Shown here piece after piece: positions 14,425 through 22,540 of a DNA stretch of 24,331 bases (positions within the stretch are counted from its first letter, which is position 1; every line of letters begins with the position of its first letter). The DNA is taken from positions 1-24,331 of IMG/VR virus record IMGVR_UViG_3300022723_000048. One strand, given 5' to 3'. The position numbers were made by a program, and so were the translations under genes. The notes under the pieces were generated by a model that did not search any database, was not told where the DNA came from, and saw nothing but the letters and a program-made list of their open reading frames with translations. Source of the stretch: a virus.

Positions 14425-15597
14425 CTAGCCGATCCCGCGGATGAAGCCGTGCCGCTTCTCCCAAGTGATCCCGAGGCCCGAGTTCGTCTTCATCTGGTGC
14501 TTGACGATCTCGCCGCCCGGGTCGTCCTGGATGTTCTGCTGGAACGTGAACTTCTTCCCGGTCAGGTGATGGAGGCTCAGGCACTTCGGGTCGATGAAGA
14601 ACATGTACCCGTTGTACGGAGCGCCCGCCTCCTGAAGGATGCGCTCGTACACCATGTCGAGCGTGAAGTTCGACACGGAGATGGACTGTCCGGCGTAGCC
14701 GTACGGACCCTTGCGGTCCTGATTCCCGACTCGCGCCGTGGTGCCGAGATCGGCCAGCCCGCCGAGGGCGAGTTCGCCGTGGTAGCACTTGTAGTTGCGG
14801 TACTTGGCCCACTCGGCCAGACCCTCGACGATTCCGGAAACCGTGGCGTACGCCAAAGCACCGCCCTCGTTCGCCGACGTGACGCCGGAGCCGTTCGCGA
14901 GCTGGACCACGATGCCCTTGGTCGTCTGGTAGCCGCCGGACGTCGAAGCGTCCTGCGAGGACCGTCCGAACCAGTAGGTGAACCCGAGGTCCTTGCGGAA
15001 CTCCTTGCGGAGCCATGAGGACTTCTGCTCCATCCGGCTCGCCTTGGTCTCCACGTCGCTCGCCAGCTCGGTCTCGTCCCAGTGGACGGACCGGCGAATG
15101 AGCTGCGTGTAGTTCGTGACCTTGGTCGGCTCGCGGTAGGTCGCCGTCGCCGAGGACGCCGAATCGAATGCCGCCGCCTCGCCGAGAATGATGAACGCCG
15201 CGTCCGTGGCGATAGCCGCGGTCCGCGTGTTCAGGTCGGAAATGTTGAGCGGAGCCGCGACCGAAGTGATTCGGACATGGTCTCCGTCCTCCCCCGCCGT
15301 GGGGAAGTGCAGGATGTCGCCGACCCGGAGCCCGGCCGTGGACTCGACGTAAAGCTGGGTGTCGTCCGTGGCAAGGCCGGTCGTGTCGGAGACGGTGCCG
15401 GTGCGGTCGGTCATCTCACCGGCCCACGCGAAAAACTCGGGCGTCCCAACTTCCTTGGAGTTGCCCTGTGTCATCACGAAGGTCGCGAGGTCGGCCGCAA
15501 CGTCGTCGTCGATGTCGATGTAGTTCTCGTACTCGTAATCGATCATCGACGTAAGGGTGGAGCGAAGCTCCATGTACCCCTTATTCGTCGTGTTCAT
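14425..15597 (-). CDS. major capsid protein (SU10/DUF5309-like, HK97 fold)
   Basis: This gene encodes 390 residues, starting at ATG 15597 after a GGGAG site. A central EPTKVTNYTQLIRRSV segment, followed by a helix rich in Glu, Arg and Lys (WLRKEFRKDLGFTYWFG), is the signature I associate with the SU10 major capsid family, which adopts the HK97 fold. An inserted acidic beta domain lies near 60-150 (LATDDTQLYVESTAGLRVGD). The C-terminal part has a FTLDMVYERIL helix and NGYMFFIDPKCLSLHHL, as in the axial domain. It follows a scaffold gene and is followed by an intrinsic terminator, both expected. No protease gene is visible in the head module, so maturation may rely on the separate scaffold. Confidence 0.88.
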   Translation of the reverse strand: MNTTNKGYMELRSTLTSMIDYEYENYIDIDDDVAADLATFVMTQGNSKEVGTPEFFAWAGEMTDRTGTVSDTTGLATDDTQLYVESTAGLRVGDILHFPTAGEDGDHVRITSVAAPLNISDLNTRTAAIATDAAFIILGEAAAFDSASSATATYREPTKVTNYTQLIRRSVHWDETELASDVETKASRMEQKSSWLRKEFRKDLGFTYWFGRSSQDASTSGGYQTTKGIVVQLANGSGVTSANEGGALAYATVSGIVEGLAEWAKYRNYKCYHGELALGGLADLGTTARVGNQDRKGPYGYAGQSISVSNFTLDMVYERILQEAGAPYNGYMFFIDPKCLSLHHLTGKKFTFQQNIQDDPGGEIVKHQMKTNSGLGITWEKRHGFIRGIG

Positions 15598-15647
15598 ATC
15601 AGTCTCCCGGACCGAACCCGGCTACGGAGAGGCGGACACCGCTGCTG

Positions 15648-16478
15648 CTATCGCAACGGCAGTTCCTCCATCCCGTACTTCTTCTTGCGAGCCGATGGCG
15701 ACATCGCGTAGAAGGCCCCGGGGTCGATCACGTTCTTTTCTTCCTGTTCCTGAATGCCGCCGGGCACCGCGCCCGCCGACCCGGACCCGAGAAGGGAGTC
15801 CGTCCGCTTTCGCTTCAGATCCTCCGACTTACGGGCCTCCTCGCTGCGGTTCAGCGATTCGCGCAGGTTTCCGGAACGATGAGCGTTGAGAAGCTGGATC
15901 GCGAGCACGCGGTCCTTGATGCCGAGTTGGTTCTCCATCTGCGCGATCTCGTTTTCGTTCGAGATCCCGCCGATGTCGGCGCTCTCCTTGATCGCCTGCT
16001 TGAACTCCCATGCCTCAAGGGCCTGCTTGGCGGCGTGCGGCGTCCATGCAGCACGCTCCGCATCGAGGGCAGCGCGGCGCAGTTCCTTGCGACGGTCCGG
16101 GTCGTACTCGTTCTCGTACGCCTCCCAGAGATCGTCGGACGGGTTCTGCGCGCGACGCTGCTGCCCCTCGAAATACTCCTTGACCTTCTGGCGCTCGGTC
16201 TGCCATTGCTGCTGCTCGCGCTTCAGCTCGGCGTTCTCCTGTGAGCGCCTGGTGAATTCCTGCACCCACGCCTTCGGGTCCGTGATGTTCGCTTCCCGCG
16301 CCGCGTTGTAGAACGCCAGCGCCTCGTCCTTGTCCGGTGCCGTTTCGTTCGACTCCGTGACAGCACGGCCTTCGGCCTCCTGCGCCCCGACGCGCTCGTT
16401 CCCCTCGTCGGGGTTGACGTTCTCGTCGGTCTGCTGGTTGGGCTGTCCCGCCTGTTCCCGGTTGGTCTCATCCGACAT
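15648..16478 (-). CDS. capsid scaffold protein
   Basis: This gene encodes 276 residues. ATG at 16478 is chosen because it follows the upstream stop by two bases and has AGGAG about 12 bases before it; a longer in-frame start at 16544 would lie within the neighbour. The protein is acidic and rich in Gln, Glu and Asn at the N-terminus. The middle is a long charged coiled coil (SQENAELKREQQQWQTERQK, then more helices to about residue 200). The C-terminus has a Gly-rich linker and a basic SARKKKYGMEEL tail. Such proteins drive procapsid assembly, and the basic end typically binds the capsid protein. Position between portal and capsid genes is standard. Confidence 0.82.
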   Translation of the reverse strand: MSDETNREQAGQPNQQTDENVNPDEGNERVGAQEAEGRAVTESNETAPDKDEALAFYNAAREANITDPKAWVQEFTRRSQENAELKREQQQWQTERQKVKEYFEGQQRRAQNPSDDLWEAYENEYDPDRRKELRRAALDAERAAWTPHAAKQALEAWEFKQAIKESADIGGISNENEIAQMENQLGIKDRVLAIQLLNAHRSGNLRESLNRSEEARKSEDLKRKRTDSLLGSGSAGAVPGGIQEQEEKNVIDPGAFYAMSPSARKKKYGMEELPLR

Positions 16479-16480
16479 GG

Positions 16481-16816
16481 CTACTGCTTTCTCCTGTATT
16501 CGTGAAGCCGGGATCGAAGCTCTGTCAACACGTCGGAGCTGCAAAGAAGGCCGGAAGCCTCATCCACCCCGTACATGAGATGTCGCGTGCGCTCGTCCTC
16601 CCGACCGGCTTCTTCCACCGGAAGGCTGCGCTTGTCTTTCTTGAAGTCGTCCGCAATCGCGTCGAAGTGGTGCTTGAGCAATCCGGAAACTGCCCGGCAC
16701 AACTCGTCCTCGTTCGTCAAGCGATCGGCCACGATGTCGGCGAAGCGGATCAATGCGGTGCGCTCCTCCTCGGCGAGATCGGGGCGAAGACGGACAAAGA
16801 CTTCTCGATCACTCAT
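16481..16816 (-). CDS. small head-module protein, unknown function
   Basis: This gene encodes 111 residues. ATG at 16816 overlaps the portal stop as ATGA, and the TAG at 16481-16483 ends two bases before the scaffold start. The protein is helical and charged (LAEEERTALIRFADIVADRL, then AVSGLLKHHFDAIADDFKKD) and ends RLHEYRRKQ. No motif, signal or membrane segment is visible. Small proteins at this place in podovirus-type head operons are common but poorly described. It may help portal or scaffold assembly; this is only inferred from position. Confidence 0.78.
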   Translation of the reverse strand: MSDREVFVRLRPDLAEEERTALIRFADIVADRLTNEDELCRAVSGLLKHHFDAIADDFKKDKRSLPVEEAGREDERTRHLMYGVDEASGLLCSSDVLTELRSRLHEYRRKQ

Positions 16817-18930
16817 CGCGGACCCCCGCTACCGACCATCTGGCCGACCTGCCTGTTGGGGGCGATCCCGCCCGGAGACGCGCCGCCCGCGTCGATGTTC
16901 GGGCGCTGCCGCTCCGCCTGCATGTTGGCGAGGCTGTCCGTCGCGACCATCGCCTCACCGGGACCGGTCGTGTTCGACGGCGTACCGCCGGCGGAAGACG
17001 CGGTTCCCGACGCCTGCTGCTGCGCGACAAGATGGAACTGGATGTGCCGCTCCATGACGGGGATGTTCGCATCGAACGGGTTCTCCGCCGCTACGCGCTG
17101 CAAGGCCTCGTAGTGCTTCTGGGCATGGTCGAAATGGTCGTCCTGCGGATGGACGGCGATCTCCATGCCGAGGTCGAACACGGCGGCGTTCTCGGCGACC
17201 GGCGACATCATCGGCTTCAGCCGCTTCTGCACCATCAGGGCGTCCGGGTTGGACACACCGATCTTCACGAGGATGGTGCGAAGAGTCTCGTTCGGGTCCA
17301 TCGTTCCCGTCGCAGAGAACTGGCCCCACACATTGAGAAGTTCCGCCACTTCCTGCCGCGGGTTGACGCCGCGGGTCGAGCCGCCGAAAACGACCTCGAA
17401 ATCGCCGCGAAGATGCTCGGGCCGGAGACGGAGGAAAGCCTCCGCGTCACGACCGAGAATCGGAATCGCCGTGTCCCAATGAAGACGATGCTTCATCGTG
17501 GAAAGCATGACCCGCGCGATCTGCTCCACGGAACGGCGCCAGTTCCGGTAGATGAGCCGGTCGTTTGTCTGGCCGCCCTGTTCCGCGATCGCGGCCTCGG
17601 TCGCCGAGTCGGCACCGGTCGCCTGACCCCGACGCGCCTCCGACTCGCCCGTGGCATTGTCGGCCCACTGTTTCGCGACCTGCGACGCGAGATGGTGAAG
17701 CGACGGATCGAAGCTGATGGGCATGTAGCCCATGTCCTCGTTAATGTTGTCCACTTCGATCGAGCGGCCGGACGGGGAACGTAGCGTCTCTTGCCGGAGC
17801 CGAAGGCCGCGACGCACAAGAAGCGGCGTGTCGGCGCTCTTGCCGATGATCCGCTGGAATGCGCGGAGGTTCGTGTCCATCGCCTCGGCCAGCGAACCCA
17901 CGATCTCGCTTTCCCCGTAACCCCAAACTTCGTTGTCCACGGGGTTCGGGATGAACGGGACGACGGGGCAGATCCCGTAAGGGCTTTTTTCCTTCTGAAT
18001 CACGAGGTCGTTCCGCTCCGTCATCCCGAAGCCCGGAACAACGCGGATATGAGCCCCGTCCCGGCGTGTCTCGAAATACTCCAGGAGCATGAGACGCGCA
18101 TTGAACGGATCGTCGGCCGGGGACTCATAGGGGTCGGAGCCCTCGTCCACGTCGGCAACGCGACCAATCGTGTGTTGTCGCTGGTTCGCGTTCTCGGCGT
18201 AGAACTCGCGGTCGATGTTGCTGGACCGCTTACCCGACCGAAGCTCCTTCTCGATCATCTTCGCGGCCTTGAGGGCGCGGCCACCGTCCACGGGCTCGCT
18301 GTCCATGATCGGCTCGCCCGTCTCCGGGTCCTCGCCGACAATCTCGCCACTCGGGGCGCTCAACTCATGGGCAAGGTCGTACAGCTCCGCCAGCGTGATC
18401 CAGCGGCGAACAATGATCCACCGGTTGTCCCGCCAGTCGGGGAACACGTCGAACGGATCGAGATGAACAAGCCGTACGCCCCAGTCTTCGTCATGCTCGA
18501 CCCACGAACAGTAGACGTAGGCGTTCCCGTAGAGGATGCCGGTCCTTGCGAACCGCTCCATCACGAAGCCGTTGTTCCAGAACAGGTCGGCGGATGAACG
18601 GCGGAACTGGCGCTCCAGCGCCATCGTGACGGTTTCGCCGATCGCTCCGTGATCCGGCGTCGTCGAACGGGCCACGACCCAGCGGCCGTTCGCTTCCGAC
18701 ATCGAAAGCAGGTTGCCGACCTTGGTCTGGACGTTCCGGAAGACGTACGCGCCCTTGAGCGGGGGACCCCGTTTCACCCGCGACTTGTCGACGTACTGGG
18801 GATCGAACCGCTTCCGGGCGTCATTCCACGCCTTCTCCCGGGATGTCCGCGCATCGGCCGCGGCCACGAACCTGTTCGTGACAAGACGGGCCGCATTCTC
18901 GTCCGTTTCCTTGCGGGATAGGCGGGGCAT
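16813..18930 (-). CDS. portal protein (P22-sized)
   Basis: This gene encodes 705 residues, from ATG at 18930 with AGGAAGGG just before it. The N-terminus has WNDARKRFDPQYVDKSRVKR, followed by YVFRNVQTKVGNLLSMS, and the wing region has VRLVHLDPFDVFPDWRDNRW. The clip and stem region has LAEAMDTNLRAFQRIIGKSA, and the C-terminal half has the RLIYRNWRRSVEQIARVML helix and EVVFGGSTRGVNPRQEV. The last 70 residues are Gly/Ser/Pro-rich and probably disordered or barrel-forming. The length equals P22-like portals rather than the 400-500 residues of most siphovirus portals. It forms the dodecameric DNA gate at one capsid vertex and binds the terminase during packaging. Confidence 0.92.
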   Translation of the reverse strand: MPRLSRKETDENAARLVTNRFVAAADARTSREKAWNDARKRFDPQYVDKSRVKRGPPLKGAYVFRNVQTKVGNLLSMSEANGRWVVARSTTPDHGAIGETVTMALERQFRRSSADLFWNNGFVMERFARTGILYGNAYVYCSWVEHDEDWGVRLVHLDPFDVFPDWRDNRWIIVRRWITLAELYDLAHELSAPSGEIVGEDPETGEPIMDSEPVDGGRALKAAKMIEKELRSGKRSSNIDREFYAENANQRQHTIGRVADVDEGSDPYESPADDPFNARLMLLEYFETRRDGAHIRVVPGFGMTERNDLVIQKEKSPYGICPVVPFIPNPVDNEVWGYGESEIVGSLAEAMDTNLRAFQRIIGKSADTPLLVRRGLRLRQETLRSPSGRSIEVDNINEDMGYMPISFDPSLHHLASQVAKQWADNATGESEARRGQATGADSATEAAIAEQGGQTNDRLIYRNWRRSVEQIARVMLSTMKHRLHWDTAIPILGRDAEAFLRLRPEHLRGDFEVVFGGSTRGVNPRQEVAELLNVWGQFSATGTMDPNETLRTILVKIGVSNPDALMVQKRLKPMMSPVAENAAVFDLGMEIAVHPQDDHFDHAQKHYEALQRVAAENPFDANIPVMERHIQFHLVAQQQASGTASSAGGTPSNTTGPGEAMVATDSLANMQAERQRPNIDAGGASPGGIAPNRQVGQMVGSGGPR

Positions 18931-19007
18931 TGACCCTTCCTATACCACATGGATTGAGATAAATGGAAACAACCCCCCAACATCTTGTGGCCGGGGAGCC
19001 GAGAAAA
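18931..19007 (-). other. AT-richer spacer between terminase and portal genes, possible promoter
   Basis: This 77-base gap is unusually rich in A and T for the head module. On the minus strand it holds TTGTTTCCATTTATCT and then GGTATAGG just before the portal ribosome binding site. A promoter here would allow separate control of head genes, but spacing between possible -35 and -10 boxes is poor. I see no terminator. Confidence 0.25.
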
Positions 19008-21044
19008 TCAGGCCCACTGGGACCAGGTGTCCTGCGTGACCTCGGACCGGCCAACCTCGGAAACCGTTGCCCAGTCACCATTTACGTTCGGGCTGACCCG
19101 GACCTGCTCCAAATGGCGGCACAGGTAAAACCACGCATCGGCCGCGTCATGGACGTGCGGCGGGTCCTGCTTGTCCACGTCGATCCGGTATTCGGCCTGA
19201 CCCGACTGAGGCTTCGGCTTGGCGGTCTGGAAAACTGCCTTGACCGTGGGGAATCGTCCTCCAAGCGGAGTCGGGGGTGCGAGATCGGCGATCCGGTCGT
19301 CAATGCTCATGCGGGTCGCCCACTCGATGCCGCGCCCCACCAGCTTCTCCCGATCCTTGGTCTTGATCCAATGCACGAAGATGCGGTAGTCCGCCAGAAC
19401 CTCGTAATGGCTCGTTCCGCCGGCCTTGTGGCTGCCGAACTTGTCGCCCTCGATACTGCCCAGCGGATAGCGTGAAACAAGGTCGAGAACCTCCAACGCC
19501 TCGGGCGGGTACTGGAACGCCTCCATCCATGTCTGGCCCCCGAACTTTCCGTACGGCATCCGGCTCTGCATGACGCGACGGCGATTCCAATGCTTCATGA
19601 AAGGGACCCAGTATTCGGGGTGCGGGTTGTCGGAGCGCCAGTACCCCACAAGGACGACCCTTCGATCGACCGGGTCGAACCGGGAGCTGATCCATGCGGC
19701 CGGATTCTTCATCGACCACCCGGGATCGAAACCTTCCAGCGTGACCCATGTCCCCTTTGTCTCGTTGTGCCGCCGGACGAGGCCGTGATGGTTCAACGTA
19801 CTGAACAGCACATCCCCCTGACTCGCCATCCAGTCGAGCTGATACTCACGCGCGATCATGGTGCGGTCCCCAAGCGCCAGCGCACTCATCTTCCGGAACC
19901 ACGGACTCGTCATGTCCTTGAACACGACGCGCTGTTCGAGGTCGCAAAGACCGCAGGCCCGTTCGACGCCCTCGCGACCCGGAGGATGGTTCGGGGGATG
20001 CGGGTTCTCGTGACCGCAGGCCCGACAGATCCATGCGCCGTCCGCCATGTACGGCGCGACCTCGCTCCAGTGAAAGCTGATCTGGCTCGCGACCTTCGCG
20101 AACTCCTCGTTGTGGCAAAGCTGGTACGGGAACGACGCGGTGCCGCCCTTCTTCGGCAAAGTGAACGGCGCGATGCGGTTCTTCGCCGCCGCCTGACACG
20201 ACGACCACGAGTCCTTGTCCACGCCTTCGCGCCGGTCATTGAACTGCGCAAACTCGTCGAGGATCGCGTTGCGGAGCTTGAGGCCGCGGAACAAAGAATC
20301 GCCCGGCGAGTCGCCGACGATGAAGTTCCGTTCCGCCTCGGCGAACATCCGCTCGCCATGCACCCACCACTGCGGCCTCGTCAGCTTCCGGTTCGTGTCC
20401 TGCGCGTCACGAAGTCCCGACTGCGTCATGTCCCCGTCGAACTTCCGCTTGTACCTCTTGTTGAACCGAAGCTCGGGGATGCAGTGAACGAGCGCGTCAA
20501 GGTAGGAGCGCAGCGCGCCGAACAGGGTCTCCTCCGTTCTCTGTCCCTTGCCGCCCCGGTCGATCATGTCTTCCTCGTAGGACGTGACGCCGGTCTTCCC
20601 ACCTTCCTGAAAAAGCCATGCATGGAGCGGCAGCCACCCCGCGAGCAGTCCGGTCGCGAAGACCTGCCGCGACTTCTCGATGACGGCGGCTTCTTCGGTC
20701 GGGGATGTCTGGAATCGGTCCCACATCTCGATCAGTTCGATCTGCTTCTTGTAGGGCCGGAACGGGACCATGCCGGGGGGTGCGATGATGCCCTTGGGCA
20801 CGGAACCGGCCCCGAATCGTCCCTTGGAGTCGTGCGCCCACGCGCAGTCCCGGATGAACTCCAGGGGTTCCCGCGCCCATTTCTGGAGGGTCTGGAAGAG
20901 GAACCGGACCTTGTCTTCCTTGGGCGTTTCATCTTCGATGTCGACGCGAAGTGCGCGGTACAGGCGGTTTCTTCTGAGACATTCGGCTCGTACGAAAGCG
21001 CCGATGACTTCCTGTGTGGCTCCGAGGGTGTTCGATTCGGGCAT
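19008..21044 (-). CDS. terL: terminase large subunit (ATPase-nuclease)
   Basis: This gene encodes 678 residues. The ATPase Walker A region is the deviant EKSRQVFATG (123-132), normal for large terminases, and Walker B is AILDEFAQF (260-268), with the catalytic glutamate after the Asp. A Zn-ribbon-like insert with two CxxC pairs (340-343 and 364-367) sits between the domains. The nuclease domain has its first acidic residue at FDPGW (D440), then IEGDKFG (531-537) and a last HDAADAWFYL (632-641). It cuts concatemeric DNA and pumps it through the portal. No Shine-Dalgarno precedes the ATG at 21044; instead TACCAT lies seven bases upstream. It heads the minus-strand structural operon. Confidence 0.95.
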   Translation of the reverse strand: MPESNTLGATQEVIGAFVRAECLRRNRLYRALRVDIEDETPKEDKVRFLFQTLQKWAREPLEFIRDCAWAHDSKGRFGAGSVPKGIIAPPGMVPFRPYKKQIELIEMWDRFQTSPTEEAAVIEKSRQVFATGLLAGWLPLHAWLFQEGGKTGVTSYEEDMIDRGGKGQRTEETLFGALRSYLDALVHCIPELRFNKRYKRKFDGDMTQSGLRDAQDTNRKLTRPQWWVHGERMFAEAERNFIVGDSPGDSLFRGLKLRNAILDEFAQFNDRREGVDKDSWSSCQAAAKNRIAPFTLPKKGGTASFPYQLCHNEEFAKVASQISFHWSEVAPYMADGAWICRACGHENPHPPNHPPGREGVERACGLCDLEQRVVFKDMTSPWFRKMSALALGDRTMIAREYQLDWMASQGDVLFSTLNHHGLVRRHNETKGTWVTLEGFDPGWSMKNPAAWISSRFDPVDRRVVLVGYWRSDNPHPEYWVPFMKHWNRRRVMQSRMPYGKFGGQTWMEAFQYPPEALEVLDLVSRYPLGSIEGDKFGSHKAGGTSHYEVLADYRIFVHWIKTKDREKLVGRGIEWATRMSIDDRIADLAPPTPLGGRFPTVKAVFQTAKPKPQSGQAEYRIDVDKQDPPHVHDAADAWFYLCRHLEQVRVSPNVNGDWATVSEVGRSEVTQDTWSQWA

Positions 21045-21051
21045 GGAAACA

Positions 21052-21057
21052 ATGGTA
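21052..21057 (-). promoter_or_regulatory. possible -10 box (TACCAT) of a leaderless terL transcript
   Basis: The minus strand reads GCTACCAT, seven bases, then the terL ATG, and there is no purine-rich ribosome binding site. A TANNNT box at this distance is what leaderless promoters look like in several G+C-rich bacterial groups. A clear -35 box is not visible. The same arrangement appears before two other minus-strand genes in the window. Confidence 0.4.
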
Positions 21058-21076
21058 GCGGGGTGGTAGGGTCAGG

Positions 21077-21134
21077 TTGGAGGATATGAGACGCGACATG
21101 ACAACAACGTGCCCTCCCGGTTCACATCCTCCGA
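21077..21134. promoter_or_regulatory. inverted repeat in the divergent terL / plus-strand intergenic region
   Basis: The left arm at 21077-21090 (TTGGAGGATATGAG) and the inverse of the right arm at 21121-21134 (TCGGAGGATGTGAA) match at 11 of 14 positions, separated by 30 bases. The pair lies between the divergent terL and plus-strand gene starts, where a control protein could act on both. It may also be chance in a region with Shine-Dalgarno-like GGAGG words. Confidence 0.3.
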
Positions 21135-21209
21135 CGCAAGCGGGTGGAAGGTCGATTCGTTCGTCTCCCCGAAGCCCGGCCGGGGGTGGCGCGATTCAAG
21201 GAGGAGCGC

Positions 21210-21474
21210 ATGAGTAGCCAGACACAACGGGATCGCAAAAGCCATCGCGGAGCTTCAGTCGAACATCGGCATGGCCGAGGACGTTCTAGCGTCTCTGGAA
21301 AGCCGCCTCGTCACCGCTCTGGTCGGCGAACAGCGCGTCGGGCCCAGCGAAGTCGCAAATGCGCATGATGTCGAGGCCCGCTGCGAAATGGCGGATCGGA
21401 TCAATCAGGTAACCGTCCGCGTCGCCGTGCTCGCCGAGAACATTCGGACGCTGAACAGACGCGTCGATCTTTGA
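21210..21474 (+). CDS. small helical protein with a broken or shifted reading frame
   Basis: A strong AAGGAGG lies five bases before ATG 21210, but that frame soon becomes an Arg/Ser-rich sequence ending at 21368. The +1 frame, closed by a TGA at 21211-21213, gives a convincing amphipathic protein running from AIAELQSNIGMAEDVLASLE to a TGA at 21472. The first such start in that frame is ATG 21271, which lacks a binding site. Removing one A from the AAAA run at 21237-21240 joins MSSQTQRDRK to AIAELQSNIG and yields 87 residues. It may be a homopolymer sequencing error, a recent mutation or a programmed +1 shift. The family is unknown; helices with VTVRVAVLAENIRTL suggest a coiled coil. Confidence 0.65.
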
Positions 21475-21648
21475 GACAACCACGCGGCCCCCGGCGCAGG
21501 TCTTCTGGACTCCTGTCGCTTGCCGCTGACCCGCCGGGGTGCCGCTCTTGAAGACAAACCGTGCCGCCGCATGGTGCGCGGGGAGATCCCGCGACGGTCT
21601 TCGGAGGCTCGTGAAACACAGGCGGCGCGGACTTCACGGAGGAACGAC

Positions 21649-21936
21649 ATGAGCGTGGAACTACGAGACGGAGACAGGGCATTCCTCATGGTGAGGAGGA
21701 TGTACCCCATCCTCGACACGGACAGCCCCGAGACGATGACAGAACGACGCAGAATCGCGACACCGGGTTTCGCCGTCGACGCGCAGACGACCATCCTCCA
21801 GTTCTGCATGGAGCACGGCTTCGAGATCACGCCCCTGCTCCTCTCCGACGAACAGCGACTCCGGCTCTGCACCTGCATGGGGGAGCCGTACAAGTCGGAG
21901 GAGATGGAGCGGCAGGGGTTGAAGGAGGAGACATGA
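21649..21936 (+). CDS. small unknown protein of the plus-strand operon
   Basis: This gene encodes 95 residues from ATG 21649, which follows CGGAGG by six bases; an earlier in-frame ATG lacks a site. The protein begins MSVELRDGDRAFLMVRRM and has FAVDAQTTILQFCMEHGFEI near the middle, then LLLSDEQRLRLCTCMGE and a charged C-terminus. The two close cysteines at CTC could bind metal but are too few to call. Its stop overlaps the next start as ATGA. I recognise no family. It belongs with three other small genes on the strand opposite the structural genes. Confidence 0.75.
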   Translation: MSVELRDGDRAFLMVRRMYPILDTDSPETMTERRRIATPGFAVDAQTTILQFCMEHGFEITPLLLSDEQRLRLCTCMGEPYKSEEMERQGLKEET

Positions 21937-22319
21937 GACAGGGAAGCTGGAACGACCTCAAGGACCGCGTCAAGGCGCTCGAAGAACAGGTCGAGGCGCA
22001 AAGCATGGAGATCGCACGGCTCAAGGAGCGCAGAGAGCCGCCGATTACGAGGGAACATCAGTTCGACTGGAGAGAGCGAGGCAAGCCCGTCTCGCGCGGC
22101 GTCAACGAGATGATCTCCGACAAGCTGCCGGGCGGGTTCATGCCGGCAGAGGGAGTGATCGTCACAAGAGACGACCCGACCAATGAGTCGTGGCATGTGG
22201 TGTGCCCGCATTGCGGGACGAGAGACAAGATCACGGCGGTCGAACTAGCCCGAGAGCCGCATCGCGTTCCCATCTTCTGCAACTGCGGCAAGCAACTGCT
22301 TCGGAAGGAGACGACGTGA
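21933..22319 (+). CDS. coiled-coil protein with a C-terminal zinc-ribbon-like motif
   Basis: This gene encodes 128 residues. The ATG overlaps the upstream stop and is preceded by AAGGAGGAG. Residues 1-35 form a heptad-like coiled coil (LKDRVKALEEQVEAQSMEIARL). A middle with PVSRGVNEMISDKLPGGFMP follows. The C-terminal part has CPHCGT near residue 91 and CNCGK near residue 117, spaced like a four-cysteine zinc ribbon. A dimeric nucleic-acid-binding or regulatory protein is plausible, but the function is unknown. The stop overlaps the next gene's GTG start as GTGA. Confidence 0.8.
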   Translation: MRQGSWNDLKDRVKALEEQVEAQSMEIARLKERREPPITREHQFDWRERGKPVSRGVNEMISDKLPGGFMPAEGVIVTRDDPTNESWHVVCPHCGTRDKITAVELAREPHRVPIFCNCGKQLLRKETT

Positions 22320-22540
22320 GGGACGAGCGGACGAAGCAATGCCAAGCGTGCGGGAAAACCGCAATCACGGACCCCTACCGATGCGCCATCTGCGGAGTCC
22401 ACCTCACGCCGGGGTGCGTCGTCCTCTACAAACACGCCGAAGACAAGCACGAACCCCTGCGGGTGTGCCGGTCATGCTCCCGAACAGGGAAAGAGGTCGT
22501 CAGGATTCCGGGCGAGTACCGGGCGAAGGACGACGACTAG
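22316..22540 (+). CDS. small zinc-finger-like protein
   Basis: This gene encodes 74 residues from a GTG at 22316 that overlaps the upstream TGA and has AAGGAG five bases before it. Three CxxC pairs (CQAC at 9-12, CAIC at 23-26, CRSC at 52-55), together with H29, C34 and H41, could hold two zinc ions in a cross-brace arrangement, as in B-box, RING or FYVE-like fingers. The C-terminus is acidic. Its TAG shares a CTAG with the stop of the convergent HTH gene. The role is unknown; a nucleic-acid or protein adaptor is possible. Confidence 0.8.
   Translation: MRDERTKQCQACGKTAITDPYRCAICGVHLTPGCVVLYKHAEDKHEPLRVCRSCSRTGKEVVRIPGEYRAKDDD

Noticed and set aside
19590-21089. 499-codon plus-strand frame opposite the large terminase
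   Set aside because: Arg/Val/Leu-rich antisense shadow typical of G+C-rich genes; the terminase motifs fix the coding strand.
21475-21648. Extra small gene in the gap between the two plus-strand genes
   Set aside because: No start with a ribosome binding site and no coding-like codon pattern; likely untranslated.
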